DNA of 64,000 nucleotides from Phaeobacter sp. B1627 (GCF_006265095.1 NZ_VCNK01000016.1:118860-182859); one strand, 5' to 3'. Counted from the first letter of the stretch, positions 46,138 to 56,190 are shown. The notes: generated from the letters alone by a model not told the origin. Made by a program: numbers and translations.

Positions 46138-46998
46138 ATGACCCGTACCGTATATGTGAATGGCGACTACCTGCCGGAAACCGAAGCCACGGTCTCGATC
46201 TTTGACCGTGGGTTTCTGATGGCGGACGGGGTCTATGAGGTGACCTCTGTTCTGGGGGGCAAGCTGATCGATTTCGAAGGCCACGTGGTGCGGCTGAAGC
46301 GGTCGCTGGATGCGCTGGACATGGCCGAGCCCTGCAGCCGTGACGACCTGTTGGAGATCCATCGCAAGCTGGTGGAGCTGAACGGGATCGACGAGGGTTT
46401 GGTCTATCTCCAGGTGACGCGCGGATCTGACGGCGACCGGGATTTCGCCTTTCCTGCTGCGGATACGCCGCCGACACTGGTGCTGTTCACCCAGAACAAA
46501 CCCGGTCTTGCGGACAGTCCGGCGGCGAAAAAAGGCGCCAAGATCATATCGATCGAGGATATCCGCTGGGGGCGCCGTGACATCAAGACGGTGCAGCTTC
46601 TCTATCCGTCCATGGGCAAGATGATGGCAAAGAAAGCGGGCTGTGATGACGCCTGGATGGTTGAGGACGGCCATGTCACCGAGGGCACGTCGAACAATGC
46701 CTATTTCGTCAAGGATGGCGTCATCGTGACCCGCCCGCTGTCGACAGAGATCCTGCATGGGATCACCCGCAAGGCCGTGTTGCGGCTGGCCTCCGAGGCG
46801 CAGCTGAAGATTGACGAACGCCTGTTCACCATTGAAGAGGCCCAGGCCGCAGACGAGGCCTTTACCACCTCGGCGTCGGCCTTCGTGATGCCTGTTGTCG
46901 AGATCGACGGGGTCAGCCTGGGCGATGGAACGCCCGGCCCGATTGCCCGGCGTCTGCGCGAGATCTACCTGGAAGAAAGCGTCAGGACGGCGATCTGA
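46138..46998 (+). CDS. dat: D-amino-acid transaminase (fold type IV)
   Basis: PLP enzyme of 286 aa of the branched-chain/D-amino-acid aminotransferase family. Features: VSIFDRGFLMADGVYEV, PLP Lys in IKTVQLLYPSMGKMMAKK (Lys of DIKTV), VTEGTSNNAYFV phosphate-binding region, and TSASAFVMPVVEIDG. It interconverts D-Ala, D-Glu and others with 2-oxoacids. Start ATG 46138 chosen because AAGGAG lies 6 bp upstream; the ATG at 46132 abuts the SD. With dgcN-dgcA it suggests full use of D-amino acids. Terminator at 47030-47057. Confidence 0.9.
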   Translation: MTRTVYVNGDYLPETEATVSIFDRGFLMADGVYEVTSVLGGKLIDFEGHVVRLKRSLDALDMAEPCSRDDLLEIHRKLVELNGIDEGLVYLQVTRGSDGDRDFAFPAADTPPTLVLFTQNKPGLADSPAAKKGAKIISIEDIRWGRRDIKTVQLLYPSMGKMMAKKAGCDDAWMVEDGHVTEGTSNNAYFVKDGVIVTRPLSTEILHGITRKAVLRLASEAQLKIDERLFTIEEAQAADEAFTTSASAFVMPVVEIDGVSLGDGTPGPIARRLREIYLEESVRTAI

Positions 46999-47029
46999 TC
47001 CAGACCGCGTCATACCTCGCGAAACTATG

Positions 47030-47057
47030 CCGCTCCGGAGATCCCCGGGGCGGTTTT
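47030..47057 (+). terminator. Terminator after dat
   Basis: CCGCTCCGG ... CCGGGGCGG stem (one wobble pair) followed by TTTT, 31 bp past the stop codon. Confidence 0.6.
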
Positions 47058-47190
47058 CGTATGAAGGCAGGGTCGCTCGTGACAGTGGACCCGCGCGTTG
47101 CTGGTCTGCATGTGGCAGCATGGACCGGGCGGAGAAGATTTGCCACATCCGCCGCCGTGGTCGACACGTGATTGGGCTGCGGTCGGCGGG

Positions 47191-47529
47191 CTAGCCCGTC
47201 GTGTCGCTCCCTACGTTCTCGGCGAAGGCCTGTTTGAAGGCGCTCTGCTTGTCTGCGGTGGCCTCGGTCTGGTGGTTGGCTTTCCAGTCGCTCATGCTCA
47301 TGCCGTAAAAGATCTCGCGCGCGGCCTCCTTGTCGAGGTCGATGCCGCGCGCATTGGCGGCTTCCTGATACCAGCGGCTGAGGCAATTGCGGCAAAACCC
47401 GGCGAGGTTCATCATGTCGATGTTCTGCACATCGGTGCGGTCCTGCATCAGGTGCTGGCGCAGACGACGAAAGGCCGCCGCCTCCAGTTCGATCTGGGTC
47501 TGGGCGTCGATATCCGGCTGAGTGCTCAT
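47191..47529 (-). CDS. DUF1244-family protein
   Basis: Small cytoplasmic protein of 112 aa of the DUF1244 family. Conserved core: AFRRLRQHLMQDRTDVQNIDMMNLAGFCRNCLSRWYQEAA, shown here only by the pieces DVQNIDMMNLAGFCRNC and SRWYQEAA, then GMSMSDWKANHQ. The Cys pair in CRNC is notable. Function unknown; common in Alpha- and Gammaproteobacteria. Start at ATG 47529 rather than the upstream in-frame ATG at 47592. Confidence 0.88.
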   Translation of the reverse strand: MSTQPDIDAQTQIELEAAAFRRLRQHLMQDRTDVQNIDMMNLAGFCRNCLSRWYQEAANARGIDLDKEAAREIFYGMSMSDWKANHQTEATADKQSAFKQAFAENVGSDTTG

Positions 47530-48032
47530 GTCTGGCTCCTGTGTCCGCGTGCTGCAGGGGTCGTACCGACAGAGGTAGCAACGCCCGGTCAAGGGGGCAA
47601 GGGCGCAGGGGGGGGCAGGTCACGGCCACACGCGCCTTGCCTGCCATATCTGCCTCTGCCATATCCGCCTCTGGCAGGCCCGGATCTGCACCGAATCTGC
47701 ACCGGAACCACGCGGGGCACCACCAGTTGTCTCTTATGGATGGCATGATCGTAGATGATCAGCCAGCGGCTGTTGCCGGGCGGGCCATGGGTGAAATAGG
47801 CTGACTATGTCATGGGCCCGTATTGGATCCGTCTTGGGCCTGTCATCATTTGATAGCGCAGCTTTAGAAGAGTTGCGGCATAATGTGAATTGAGCCATAA
47901 GACCGACAACGATGTTTGCGTTAACATGCATCGGGTGCTCCTGACCAGGACAGGGGTGCCGATGCGGGAACGCAGGTCTCAACAACGGCCCCTTGCCGTT
48001 CGCACCCGATAGCCGGAGGAAATAAAGAGCCC
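47530..48032. other. Intergenic region upstream of pyk
   Basis: No supported gene. Holds a short tandem repeat near 47639-47668 (TGCCATATCTGCCTC then TGCCATATCCGCCTC). The 3' part should carry the pyk promoter; GGAGG lies upstream of the pyk ATG. No clear operator seen. Confidence 0.5.
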
Positions 48033-49478
48033 ATGAAACGTACACGCAACGTCAAGATCGTGGCCACTCTCGGCCCGGCATCCGAAACCTACGAGACGAT
48101 CCGCGCCCTGCATGAGGCCGGCGCCGATGTGTTTCGTCTGAACATGTCCCACGGCAGCCACGAGGAAATTGCGGCCAAGCACAAGATCATTCGTCAGATC
48201 GAATCCGACCTTGATTCGACCATCGCCATCCTTGCCGACCTGCAGGGGCCGAAGCTGCGGGTCGGCGTCTTTGCCAGCGGATCCGAGGAACTGGTCGAAG
48301 GCGCGAAGTTCCGGCTTGATCTGGACGCTGCCGAGGGCGACCTCAACCGGGTCTGCCTGCCCCATCCCGAGATCTTCCAGGCTCTGGAGCCGGGCGCGCA
48401 TCTGCTGGTCAATGACGGCAAGATCCGGCTCAAGGTCGAGGACTGCGGCGATGACTTTGCCAATTGCGTGGTGATCACCGGCGGCACCATCTCCAACCGC
48501 AAGGGCGTCAACGTGCCGGACGTGATTCTGCCACTGGCGGCGCTGTCCGAAAAGGACCGCGCGGATCTGGAATTCGTCTGCAATCTGGGTGTCGACTGGC
48601 TGGCGCTGTCCTTTGTGCAGCGGGCCAAGGACGTGTTTGAAGCCCGGCAACTGGCCGATGGTCGTGCAGCGGTGCTGTCGAAAATCGAAAAACCCTCGGC
48701 CGTGGACAACTTTGCCGAAATCCTCGATGCCTCTGACGGGATCATGGTGGCGCGGGGCGATCTCGGTGTCGAGCTGCCGGTGGCCGCAGTGCCGCCGATC
48801 CAGAAGCGTCTCATCCGGAAATGTCGCGCAGCCGCCAAGCCGGTGATCGTGGCCACCCAGATGCTGGAGAGCATGATCGAGAGCCCGATGCCGACGCGGG
48901 CCGAAGTCTCTGACGTGGCGACGGCCATCTACGAGGGCACCGATGCGATCATGCTCAGCGCTGAATCCGCTGCGGGCCAATATCCGATCGAGGCGGTGCA
49001 GACCATGGACCGGGTCGCCACCGAGGTGGAACAGGACCCGACCTACCGCGAGATCATCTCCGCATCGCGCTCCTCAAAGGGGGACACCATCGCCGACGGT
49101 ATCGTCGCCGCTGCCCGTGAAATCGCCGAGAAGACGGAGATAAAGGCGATCTGCTGTTTCACGCAATCGGGCACCACTGCGCTGCTTACGGCGCGGGAGC
49201 GGCCCAACGTGCCGATCATTGCCATGACGCATCTGCAGGGAACGGCCCGCCGTCTGGCGCTCAGCTGGGGCTGCAACTGTGTGGTCACGGCGCGGGTGGA
49301 CCGGTTCAAAGGGGCGGTCGTCTCGGCCGCACGGGCGGCGCGCTCTGGCGGCTTTGCAACCGAAACCGATCAGGTGGTGGTGACCGCCGGTGTGCCGTTC
49401 AATGTGCCCGGCACCACCAATATCCTGCGTATCGCCCCCTGCGATGAGCGCATGATTTACAACACCGACCCGGAATAA
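48033..49478 (+). CDS. pyk: Pyruvate kinase
   Basis: Glycolytic enzyme of 481 aa converting PEP and ADP to pyruvate and ATP. Features: KIVATLGPAS, RLNMSHG, ILADLQGPKLRVG, substrate region LSKIEKPSAVDNF, MVARGDLGVELP (metal), and ATQMLESMIESPMPTRAEVSDVA (part). Length is standard for bacterial type. Followed by a tiny membrane protein gene and rpmI-rplT. Confidence 0.96.
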   Translation: MKRTRNVKIVATLGPASETYETIRALHEAGADVFRLNMSHGSHEEIAAKHKIIRQIESDLDSTIAILADLQGPKLRVGVFASGSEELVEGAKFRLDLDAAEGDLNRVCLPHPEIFQALEPGAHLLVNDGKIRLKVEDCGDDFANCVVITGGTISNRKGVNVPDVILPLAALSEKDRADLEFVCNLGVDWLALSFVQRAKDVFEARQLADGRAAVLSKIEKPSAVDNFAEILDASDGIMVARGDLGVELPVAAVPPIQKRLIRKCRAAAKPVIVATQMLESMIESPMPTRAEVSDVATAIYEGTDAIMLSAESAAGQYPIEAVQTMDRVATEVEQDPTYREIISASRSSKGDTIADGIVAAAREIAEKTEIKAICCFTQSGTTALLTARERPNVPIIAMTHLQGTARRLALSWGCNCVVTARVDRFKGAVVSAARAARSGGFATETDQVVVTAGVPFNVPGTTNILRIAPCDERMIYNTDPE

Positions 49479-49516
49479 TAGGCTGCCCCCGACCGTATAA
49501 CAGGGGGTCGCTCGCG

Positions 49517-49738
49517 ATGGATACGGATGCGGTGTTGGTGATTGGGCTGGTCCTGATCTGGCTCGGAATCCCGTCGTTCTTTTCGGCCTATGCAAGTCGC
49601 CGCAGCCCCCTGGCTGCGGCGCTTATGTTTGCGCTGGGCGCAGGCTGTCTGGTCTGGGCGGTGATGGCCCATCCGGGGGGCTATGCTTTCTATGATGTGC
49701 CGGATGTGTTTTTCCGCGTCATTGCTCGTCTGCTCTAG
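49517..49738 (+). CDS. Small membrane protein, conserved hypothetical
   Basis: Peptide of 73 aa with two hydrophobic segments (LVIGLVLIWLGIPSFFSAY and AAALMFALGAGCLVWAVMA) and a short loop SRRSPL between. It lies 38 bp after pyk. Family unknown to me; position between pyk and rpmI appears in related marine Rhodobacterales but I cannot verify it here. Confidence 0.6.
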   Translation: MDTDAVLVIGLVLIWLGIPSFFSAYASRRSPLAAALMFALGAGCLVWAVMAHPGGYAFYDVPDVFFRVIARLL

Positions 49739-49855
49739 GTAAAATGGGCTTGCTCTTGCGGCGGTGCTGCCGTAAAGGGCACGTCTGATCGCGGGACCGG
49801 CCAAAGTGGCATGCCGAGTCGCGTGTGTAGCGAACCTACGAAGAAGGAGACGGAA

Positions 49856-50056
49856 ATGCCCAAGATGAAGACAAAATCGAGCGCCAAGAAGCGCTTCAAG
49901 GTGACGGCGACAGGCAAGGTCCTGGCAGGTCAGGCCGGCAAACGCCACGGCATGATCAAACGTCACAAGAAATTCATTCGTGATGCCCGTGGCAGCACAA
50001 CCCTGTCCGCCCCCGACGCAAAGATCGTCAAGGGCTACATGCCCTACGACCGCTAA
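49856..50056 (+). CDS. rpmI: 50S ribosomal protein L35
   Basis: Ribosomal protein of 66 aa, the expected size and very basic. N-terminal [21 protein letters not shown] and [15 protein letters not shown] stretches (part). GAAGGAGA upstream is a strong ribosome binding site. Forms the rpmI-rplT operon; infC, often upstream, is not here. Confidence 0.98.
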   Translation: MPKMKTKSSAKKRFKVTATGKVLAGQAGKRHGMIKRHKKFIRDARGSTTLSAPDAKIVKGYMPYDR

Positions 50057-50071
50057 GAGGAGATAAGAGAT

Positions 50072-50437
50072 ATGTCCCGCGTTAAAGGTGGTACCACAAC
50101 TCACGCCCGTCACAAGAAGGTCATCAAGGCCGCCAAAGGTTACTATGGCCGCCGCAAGAGCACCTTCAAAGTCGCCCGTCAGGCCGTCGACAAGGCAAAC
50201 CAATATGCAACCCGTGACCGGAAGAACCGCAAGCGCAACTTCCGCGCTCTGTGGATCCAGCGTATCAACGCCGCGGTCCGTGGTCACGACGAAGCTCTGA
50301 CATACTCCCGCTTCATCAACGGTCTGAACCTGGCCGGTATCGAAGTGGACCGGAAAGTTCTGGCGGATCTCGCCGTGCACGAACCCGAAGCATTCGGCGC
50401 CATCGTGCGTCAGGCTCAGGACGCGCTGGCCGCCTGA
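50072..50437 (+). CDS. rplT: 50S ribosomal protein L20
   Basis: Ribosomal protein of 121 aa: [19 protein letters not shown] start, [38 protein letters not shown], parts shown. It binds 23S rRNA early in assembly and in many bacteria represses its own operon. 15 bp after rpmI. Strong terminator follows at 50496. Confidence 0.98.
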   Translation: MSRVKGGTTTHARHKKVIKAAKGYYGRRKSTFKVARQAVDKANQYATRDRKNRKRNFRALWIQRINAAVRGHDEALTYSRFINGLNLAGIEVDRKVLADLAVHEPEAFGAIVRQAQDALAA

Positions 50438-50495
50438 GGGCTGTCTGCCGGGTCTTGACCCGTTATTCGTCAGTTTGGTCAATCCGACCTGACCG

Positions 50496-50526
50496 AAACC
50501 CGCCGGTGCAGACCGGCGGGTTTTTT
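50496..50526 (+). terminator. Strong Rho-independent terminator after rplT
   Basis: AAACCCGCCGGT stem, GCAG loop, ACCGGCGGG and six T; perfect 9-bp GC stem extended by A-T pairs. Confidence 0.9.
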
Positions 50527-50668
50527 CGTGCGTATTTTTTCGGGCCGTCGTTCGTGCCGTCGTTCGGGCCGTGGTCATGCCCGTTGCAATAGGTGCCGCT
50601 CGCAATACGTGCAGGGTCACACCCAGCGTTGCGGTCGGGGCGAAAGCCGCCGCCCCCTGCGATGTGGC

Positions 50669-51649
50669 CTATTCCGGTTGCGATGAAATCCGCCGCGCCA
50701 GCGAGGCGATCACCAAGGCGCCGATCGGCCACATGGACCAGGCGTAGCCGCTCCAGCTGAACAGGTTGATGCACAGCAGGAAGGCGGCAATCACCCAGAG
50801 CTTGACCGGCAGCGACAGGATCTCGCTGCGGCCAAACAGGAGGTCGGCATTGCGCAATCCGTATTGGGCGGCGACCACCAGCAGTACCCAATGGGACCAG
50901 AAGCCGCGGCCGGTCGAGATGTCGACGATAAACAGGCCCGCCGCGATCAGCGCCAGAGTCGCGCCCGCACGGCCAAAGCTCAGCGGGCGCTGCCGGCCGT
51001 CACAATTGCGCGCGAACAGGGCGCGTGCGCGGCGGCCGCTGGAGGGCCCGGCCTGAGGCGGCGCGCCGTCGAACACCCGCGTCGGGGCGTCGGAAAACGG
51101 GTCGGGGTCCTGCCAGACCTGCGCGGTCTTGCTGCGCCGGGGGGCGCCGAGCGCGATCCGGTAAACGGGAATGTCCTCGGGCATATTGCGCGGCCGTCGG
51201 TCGCCGAGATATTCGAACCCGATGGTGAGCTTGTTTTTCACATGGTCGTAGACCTGCTGCGAGATCAACACCCCGCCAGGCTCTGCCATGGTCTGCAGCC
51301 GGGCGGCAAGATTGACGCCTTCGCCAATCAGATCCTCTCCGTCGCAGATCACATCGCCCAGATGCACGCCGATTCGGAAGGACAGGGCGGTATCCTTTGC
51401 GGCGAGTTCCTGCTGCACCTCGATTGCGCATTGCACGGCCTCCACCACCGAGGGGAAATCCGCGATCAGCCCGTCCCCTGCGGTATTGGCGACCCGGCCG
51501 CCGTGGCGGGAGATGAGCTTGAAGAACACATCCCGTGCGGCCTGAAGCTCGGTGAAGGTGCCGACTTCATCTGCGGTCATGGCGGTGCTGAACTGCTCTG
51601 CATCGGCAGCCAGGATGGTGGTCAGTTTCCGTGTAATCCGTTCGGTCAT
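50669..51649 (-). CDS. Class III adenylate/guanylate cyclase with C-terminal membrane domain
   Basis: Protein of 326 aa. Residues 1-190 form a class III cyclase homology domain (LTTILAADAEQF, NTAGDGLIADFPS with the metal Asp, FRIGVHLGDVI, EGVNLAARLQTMAEPGG, part). Cyclases make cAMP or cGMP. Residues ~235-320 hold two or three hydrophobic helices (LALIAAGLFIVDIS, WVLLVVAAQYGL, LWVIAAFLLCINLF). The cyclase-first, membrane-last order is less common than the reverse. The first metal motif ADAEQF differs from the usual ADVVGY. Signal sensed unknown. Divergent to pheS. Confidence 0.8.
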   Translation of the reverse strand: MTERITRKLTTILAADAEQFSTAMTADEVGTFTELQAARDVFFKLISRHGGRVANTAGDGLIADFPSVVEAVQCAIEVQQELAAKDTALSFRIGVHLGDVICDGEDLIGEGVNLAARLQTMAEPGGVLISQQVYDHVKNKLTIGFEYLGDRRPRNMPEDIPVYRIALGAPRRSKTAQVWQDPDPFSDAPTRVFDGAPPQAGPSSGRRARALFARNCDGRQRPLSFGRAGATLALIAAGLFIVDISTGRGFWSHWVLLVVAAQYGLRNADLLFGRSEILSLPVKLWVIAAFLLCINLFSWSGYAWSMWPIGALVIASLARRISSQPE

Positions 51650-51849
51650 GAAATCCGGCTCCGTGCAAGCTCTGCCGCTAAGGTGGGCCTTTGGTACGCC
51701 GCATGCAAGAGCGGCGATTGTCACGGCCCCCGGCTGGCGTGCGCGATCGTGGGCTGACGGCGACACCCGGGGCGGGCCAGGGGACGCCGGCGCTTGCTTT
51801 CGACGCCTCGTGTGGTAGCAGGGCACAAAGCGAGACGTGAGGGGCCGTC

Positions 51850-52923
51850 ATGGACGATCTTAAAGCAAAATACCTGGCGCAGATTGCCGAGGCGGGTGAT
51901 GAGAACGCATTGGAGGCCGTGCGCCTCGCCGCTGTCGGCAAGAAGGGCGAAGTCGCCCTGAAGATGCGCGAGCTGGGCAAGATGAGCCCGGAAGAACGCC
52001 AGGTGGCAGGCCCGGCGCTGAACGCATTGAAGGATGAAATCAATTCCGCCCTCGCCGCCAAGAAGGCCGCATTGGGCGACGCGGCGCTGGACGAACGGCT
52101 GCGCTCGGAGTGGCTCGATGTGACGCTGCCGACCCGGCCGCGCCGTCAGGGCAGCCTGCACCCGATCAGCCAGGCCTCGGAAGAGCTGACCGCGATCTTC
52201 GCCGAGATGGGGTTTTCTGTGGCCGAAGGGCCGCGTGTGGATACCGACTGGTACAACTTTGACGCGCTGAACATCCCCGGCCACCACCCCGCGCGGGCCG
52301 AGATGGATACATTCTACATGCACCGCGCCGAGGGCGACAACCGCCCGCCGCATGTGCTGCGCACGCACACCAGCCCGGTGCAGATCCGCTCGATGGAGAA
52401 GATGGGCGCGCCGCTGCGCATCATCTGTCCGGGCGGCGTCTATCGCGCGGATTACGACCAGACCCACACGCCGATGTTCCACCAGGTCGAAGGCCTGGCG
52501 CTGGACACCGATATCTCGATGGCGAACCTGAAGTGGGTGCTGGAGGAATTCGTCAAATCCTTCTTCGAGGTGGACGATGTGGAGCTGCGCTTCCGGGCCT
52601 CGCATTTCCCCTTCACCGAACCCTCTGCCGAGGTCGACATCCGCTGCAGCTGGGAAGGCGGCACGCTGAAGATTGGCGAGGGCGACGACTGGCTCGAGAT
52701 CCTCGGTTCCGGCATGGTACATCCGAAGGTGATCGCCGCCGGTGGCATCGACCCGGACACGTATCAGGGCTTTGCCTTCGGGATCGGGATCGACCGTCTG
52801 GCGATGCTGAAATACGGCATCCCCGATCTGCGCGCCTTCTTCGAGAGCGACCTGCGCTGGCTGCGTCACTACGGGTTCAGCTGCCTCGATGTCCCGACGC
52901 TGCATGGTGGCCTGAGCCGTTGA
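51850..52923 (+). CDS. pheS: Phenylalanine-tRNA ligase subunit alpha
   Basis: Catalytic subunit of 357 aa. N-terminal coiled coil for tRNA binding (~1-90), class II aminoacyl-tRNA synthetase core afterwards: motif 2 region [35 protein letters not shown] (parts), GSGMVHPKV and motif 3 [17 protein letters not shown] (part). Forms an alpha2-beta2 enzyme with PheT, whose gene lies 635 bp downstream, separated by an unrelated gene. Confidence 0.97.
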   Translation: MDDLKAKYLAQIAEAGDENALEAVRLAAVGKKGEVALKMRELGKMSPEERQVAGPALNALKDEINSALAAKKAALGDAALDERLRSEWLDVTLPTRPRRQGSLHPISQASEELTAIFAEMGFSVAEGPRVDTDWYNFDALNIPGHHPARAEMDTFYMHRAEGDNRPPHVLRTHTSPVQIRSMEKMGAPLRIICPGGVYRADYDQTHTPMFHQVEGLALDTDISMANLKWVLEEFVKSFFEVDDVELRFRASHFPFTEPSAEVDIRCSWEGGTLKIGEGDDWLEILGSGMVHPKVIAAGGIDPDTYQGFAFGIGIDRLAMLKYGIPDLRAFFESDLRWLRHYGFSCLDVPTLHGGLSR

Positions 52924-53324
52924 CAAGCACGCGCCTCAACGTGGCTTTTCGCCGGTTAAGAGAGGAGCTTTCGGGCGACCGTTCTGGCGCAATCACGGTT
53001 ACTGTGGTTACACACGCGACGGATGAAGAGATACAGAGAATTCAAGATTATGCGTTGCTGGCCGATGATGGATACGTTGTTCTCCATGACGAGCAAAACT
53101 ATCTAGCAAGTGGCCTTGCCTCTACTGAATGGCCAAAGACTGAAAATGATGGGCGGCCTATCCAAAGAGAGATTATTTATCGAGTTACTTCCAAAGGTTT
53201 TGCAGTAGCAGAACCTAATTTGAAGCGATGGGGCCGAAATGTGCAGGTGAACATTCCTACTATTCTTGTTTCCGTTGTTGCCTCGTTGGTCGCAGGATGG
53301 CTGGCGAAATTAACTGGTCTCTAA
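52920..53324 (+). CDS. Hypothetical protein between pheS and pheT, C-terminal membrane helix
   Basis: A 134-aa protein of a family I do not recognise. The body is soluble and rich in charged residues ([23 protein letters not shown], part), with one C-terminal hydrophobic segment [17 protein letters not shown], so it may be tail-anchored. Base composition is visibly more AT-rich than pheS and pheT. TTG at 52920 overlaps the pheS stop; GTG at 52941 is the other plausible start. It looks like an acquired gene inserted within the pheST operon. Confidence 0.6.
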   Translation: MTSTRLNVAFRRLREELSGDRSGAITVTVVTHATDEEIQRIQDYALLADDGYVVLHDEQNYLASGLASTEWPKTENDGRPIQREIIYRVTSKGFAVAEPNLKRWGRNVQVNIPTILVSVVASLVAGWLAKLTGL

Positions 53325-53557
53325 TTTGATTTCCAGCCGGGTCGCTTGCGGCTCGGCACGCGTCCGCCCGCCCCACGGCGGGCGCGTTGCGCCCACCCGG
53401 TCGGCCGCGCGCCTTGGGTTGCGATGTTCCCCACGTCGCTTTGCGCCTGTTTGGGCTCGGGTACGGCGGTTTTGAATGGCCTCATTACTTGCAACGGGCG
53501 GCAATCTTTGCCATTGCCTCTGCTAACCGCATTCACCTGCCAAAAGGGCGCTGAGAC

Positions 53558-55954
53558 ATGAAATTCACCCTCTCCTGGCTGAAAGACCACCTCGACACCG
53601 ATGCCTCGGTCGAGGAGATCACCGAAACCCTGACCGACCTCGGGCTGGAGGTCGAGGAGGTCGTGAACCCCGCCGACAGCCTCGGGGCCTTCACCCTGGC
53701 CAAGGTGGTGGGCGCAGAGCAGCACCCCGACGCCGACCGTCTGCGGGTCTGTCGCGTGCTGACCGATGAGGGCGAGAAGCAGATCGTCTGCGGCGCTCCC
53801 AATGCGCGCGAGGGCATCACCGTGGTGCTGTGCAAACCGGGCGACTACGTGCCGGGGCTGGATTTTACCCTCTCCGTGGGCAAGATCCGGGGCGTCGAAA
53901 GCCATGGCATGATGGCGTCCTGGAAGGAATTGCAGCTGGGCGAGGATCACGATGGCATCGTGGAGCTGCCCTCCGGCGAGGTGGGCGACAGGCTGGTGGA
54001 CTGGCTGGCGGCGAATGACCCGGCCAAAGTCGATCCGATGATCGACATCGCGATCACCCCGAACCGTCCCGATGCGCTTGGCGTCTATGGCATTGCCCGC
54101 GATCTGGCCGCGCGGGGGCTCGGGACGCTGAAGACCACCGACTACAGGCCCGTCGAGGGGCAATACGCAAGCCCGATCAAAGTGACCATCGATGACGACA
54201 CGCAGGACGGCTGTCCGCTGTTCACCGGCCGTCTGATCCGGGGCGTCACCAATGGCCCCAGCCCGAAATGGCTGCAGGACCGGTTGGTTGCCATCGGCCT
54301 GCGGCCGATTTCGGCGCTGGTGGATATCACCAACTTCTTCACCTTCGATCAGAACCGACCCTTGCATGTCTTTGACGCGGCCAAGGTCGCAGGCAACCTG
54401 CGGGTGCATCGTGCGGCAGGCGGCGAAGAGATCGAGGCGCTCGACGAAAAAACATATGTGATGCAGAAGGGCCAGATGGTGATTTCTGATGATCGCGGCG
54501 TCGAGAGCATCGCGGGCATCATGGGCGGCGCCGAAACCGGCTGCACCGATGACACGGTGGATGTGTTCCTCGAGAGCGCCTTTTGGGACCATATCCAGAT
54601 CGCCACAACCGGGCGTGCGCTGAAGATCAACTCCGATGCGCGATACCGGTTTGAGCGCGGCGTCGACCCGGAATTCACCTTTGAGGGTCTGGAGCGCGCG
54701 ACGCAGATGATTCTGGATCTCTGTGGCGGAGAGCCCTCCGAGGTGGTCACCGCGGGCGATGTGCCCGATCACGCCCGGACCTACCGGCTGAACGCGGAAC
54801 GGGTCCAGTCGCTGGTCGGCATGGACATTCCCGAAAGCGAGCAGCGCCAGACCCTCACCCGTCTGGGGTTCCGGCTGGAGGGCAACATGGCGCATGTGCC
54901 CAGCTGGCGCCCGGATGTGCAGGGCGAGGCCGATCTGGTCGAGGAAGTCGCGCGGATTGCCTCTCTGACCAAACTTGAGGGCAAGCCGCTGCCGCGTCTC
55001 ACCTCGGGTATTCCGGCCCCGGTGATGACGGCGCAGCAGCGGCGGCTGCAGATGGCGCGGCGCACCTGTGCGGCGCTGGGCTACAACGAGGTGGTGAGCT
55101 ACACGTTCATCGATCAACCCGTAGCCGGGCTCTTTGGTGGCGGCACCGATGCGACCATGCTGGCCAATCCGATTTCCTCGGAGATGTCGCATCTGCGCCC
55201 CGATCTGCTGCCGGGGCTGCTGCAGGCTGCTGCGCGCAACCAGGCGCGGGGCATTTCGGATGTGGCGCTGTTCGAGGTCGGCCCTGCCTTCACCGGTGGC
55301 GAGCCCGGTCAGGAGCGTATCCAGATCTCCGGGCTGATGGTGAACCGGGACGGGCCGAAGGATGTGCACGGGGCCTCGCGGGTGATGGATGCCTTCGACG
55401 CCAAGGCCGACGCCGAGGCGGTGCTGGCGGCCATCGGTGCCCCCGCCAAGGTGCAGATCCTGCGCGAGGGCGATGTCTGGTGGCATCCGGGACGCCACGG
55501 GCGGATCTGCTTGGGGCCGAAAAAGACCCTCGGCGTGTTCGGAGAGCTGCATCCCAAGGTGCTGAGCGCGCTCGGGATCAAGGGCACGGCGGTGGCCTTC
55601 ACCCTCTACCCCGAGGAAATCCCGCTGCCCCGCAAGAGCGGTGCCACACGTGCGGCGCTGGAGATCAGCGATCTGCAATCGGTGGAGCGGGACTTTGCCT
55701 TCGTGGTCGATGCAGAGGTCGAGGCGCTGACGCTGGTCAATGCGGCGTCCGGCGCCGACAAGGCGTTGATCGAGGACGTGCGGGTCTTTGACGAATTCAT
55801 CGGCGGGTCGCTGGGCGAAGGCAAGAAATCCCTCGCTCTCGCCGTGCGTCTGCAGCCCAAGGGGCAGACGCTGATCGAAAAGGACATCGAGGCGGTCAGC
55901 GAGAAAATCGTCGCCAAAGTGACCAAGGCGACCGGCGGCACGCTGCGCGGCTGA
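53558..55954 (+). CDS. pheT: Phenylalanine-tRNA ligase subunit beta
   Basis: Editing and structural subunit of 798 aa. N-terminal EMAP/OB tRNA-binding domain (KVVGAEQHPDADRLRVCRV, part), B3/B4 editing domain, B5 domain and C-terminal FDX-ACB anticodon-binding domain (ERDFAFVVDAEVEALTLV ... EGKKSLALAVRLQPKGQTL, parts). It follows the inserted orphan gene after 233 bp, in which a C/G-rich hairpin (53365-53384, no T-run) lies. A terminator follows the stop. Confidence 0.97.
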   Translation: MKFTLSWLKDHLDTDASVEEITETLTDLGLEVEEVVNPADSLGAFTLAKVVGAEQHPDADRLRVCRVLTDEGEKQIVCGAPNAREGITVVLCKPGDYVPGLDFTLSVGKIRGVESHGMMASWKELQLGEDHDGIVELPSGEVGDRLVDWLAANDPAKVDPMIDIAITPNRPDALGVYGIARDLAARGLGTLKTTDYRPVEGQYASPIKVTIDDDTQDGCPLFTGRLIRGVTNGPSPKWLQDRLVAIGLRPISALVDITNFFTFDQNRPLHVFDAAKVAGNLRVHRAAGGEEIEALDEKTYVMQKGQMVISDDRGVESIAGIMGGAETGCTDDTVDVFLESAFWDHIQIATTGRALKINSDARYRFERGVDPEFTFEGLERATQMILDLCGGEPSEVVTAGDVPDHARTYRLNAERVQSLVGMDIPESEQRQTLTRLGFRLEGNMAHVPSWRPDVQGEADLVEEVARIASLTKLEGKPLPRLTSGIPAPVMTAQQRRLQMARRTCAALGYNEVVSYTFIDQPVAGLFGGGTDATMLANPISSEMSHLRPDLLPGLLQAAARNQARGISDVALFEVGPAFTGGEPGQERIQISGLMVNRDGPKDVHGASRVMDAFDAKADAEAVLAAIGAPAKVQILREGDVWWHPGRHGRICLGPKKTLGVFGELHPKVLSALGIKGTAVAFTLYPEEIPLPRKSGATRAALEISDLQSVERDFAFVVDAEVEALTLVNAASGADKALIEDVRVFDEFIGGSLGEGKKSLALAVRLQPKGQTLIEKDIEAVSEKIVAKVTKATGGTLRG

Positions 55955-55984
55955 CCCCGGTCACGACCACGACTGAACAGAAGG

Positions 55985-56015
55985 AACGCGCCTTGCGGTC
56001 AGGGCGCGTTTTTTT
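55985..56015 (+). terminator. Terminator after pheT
   Basis: AACGCGCC / GGCGCGTT stem with ten-base loop and a seven-T run (sharing stem T's). Confidence 0.85.
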
Positions 56016-56190
56016 GTGGGCACCGCCCGGAGGTGGGATGGCGCGACGGCAGCCTCAGTAGGCCCCCGCCTGCACTGCGGCTTGGCCTGCGGGTCAGGGC
56101 CGGCTAGATCTGGTGCAATTGGGGTGACCTAAGTGACCGGGGGTGACCTCGGCGCCGTACTCACACCCGCAGAGGCAGGAGGTTTTTTGA

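Noticed and set aside
53365..53384. Hairpin upstream of pheT as terminator
   Set aside because: Perfect 8-bp stem but no T-run; termination here would also cut expression of pheT.
53321..55678. Open frame of 785 codons on the minus strand
   Set aside because: Antisense to pheT, no recognisable domain, typical high-GC shadow.
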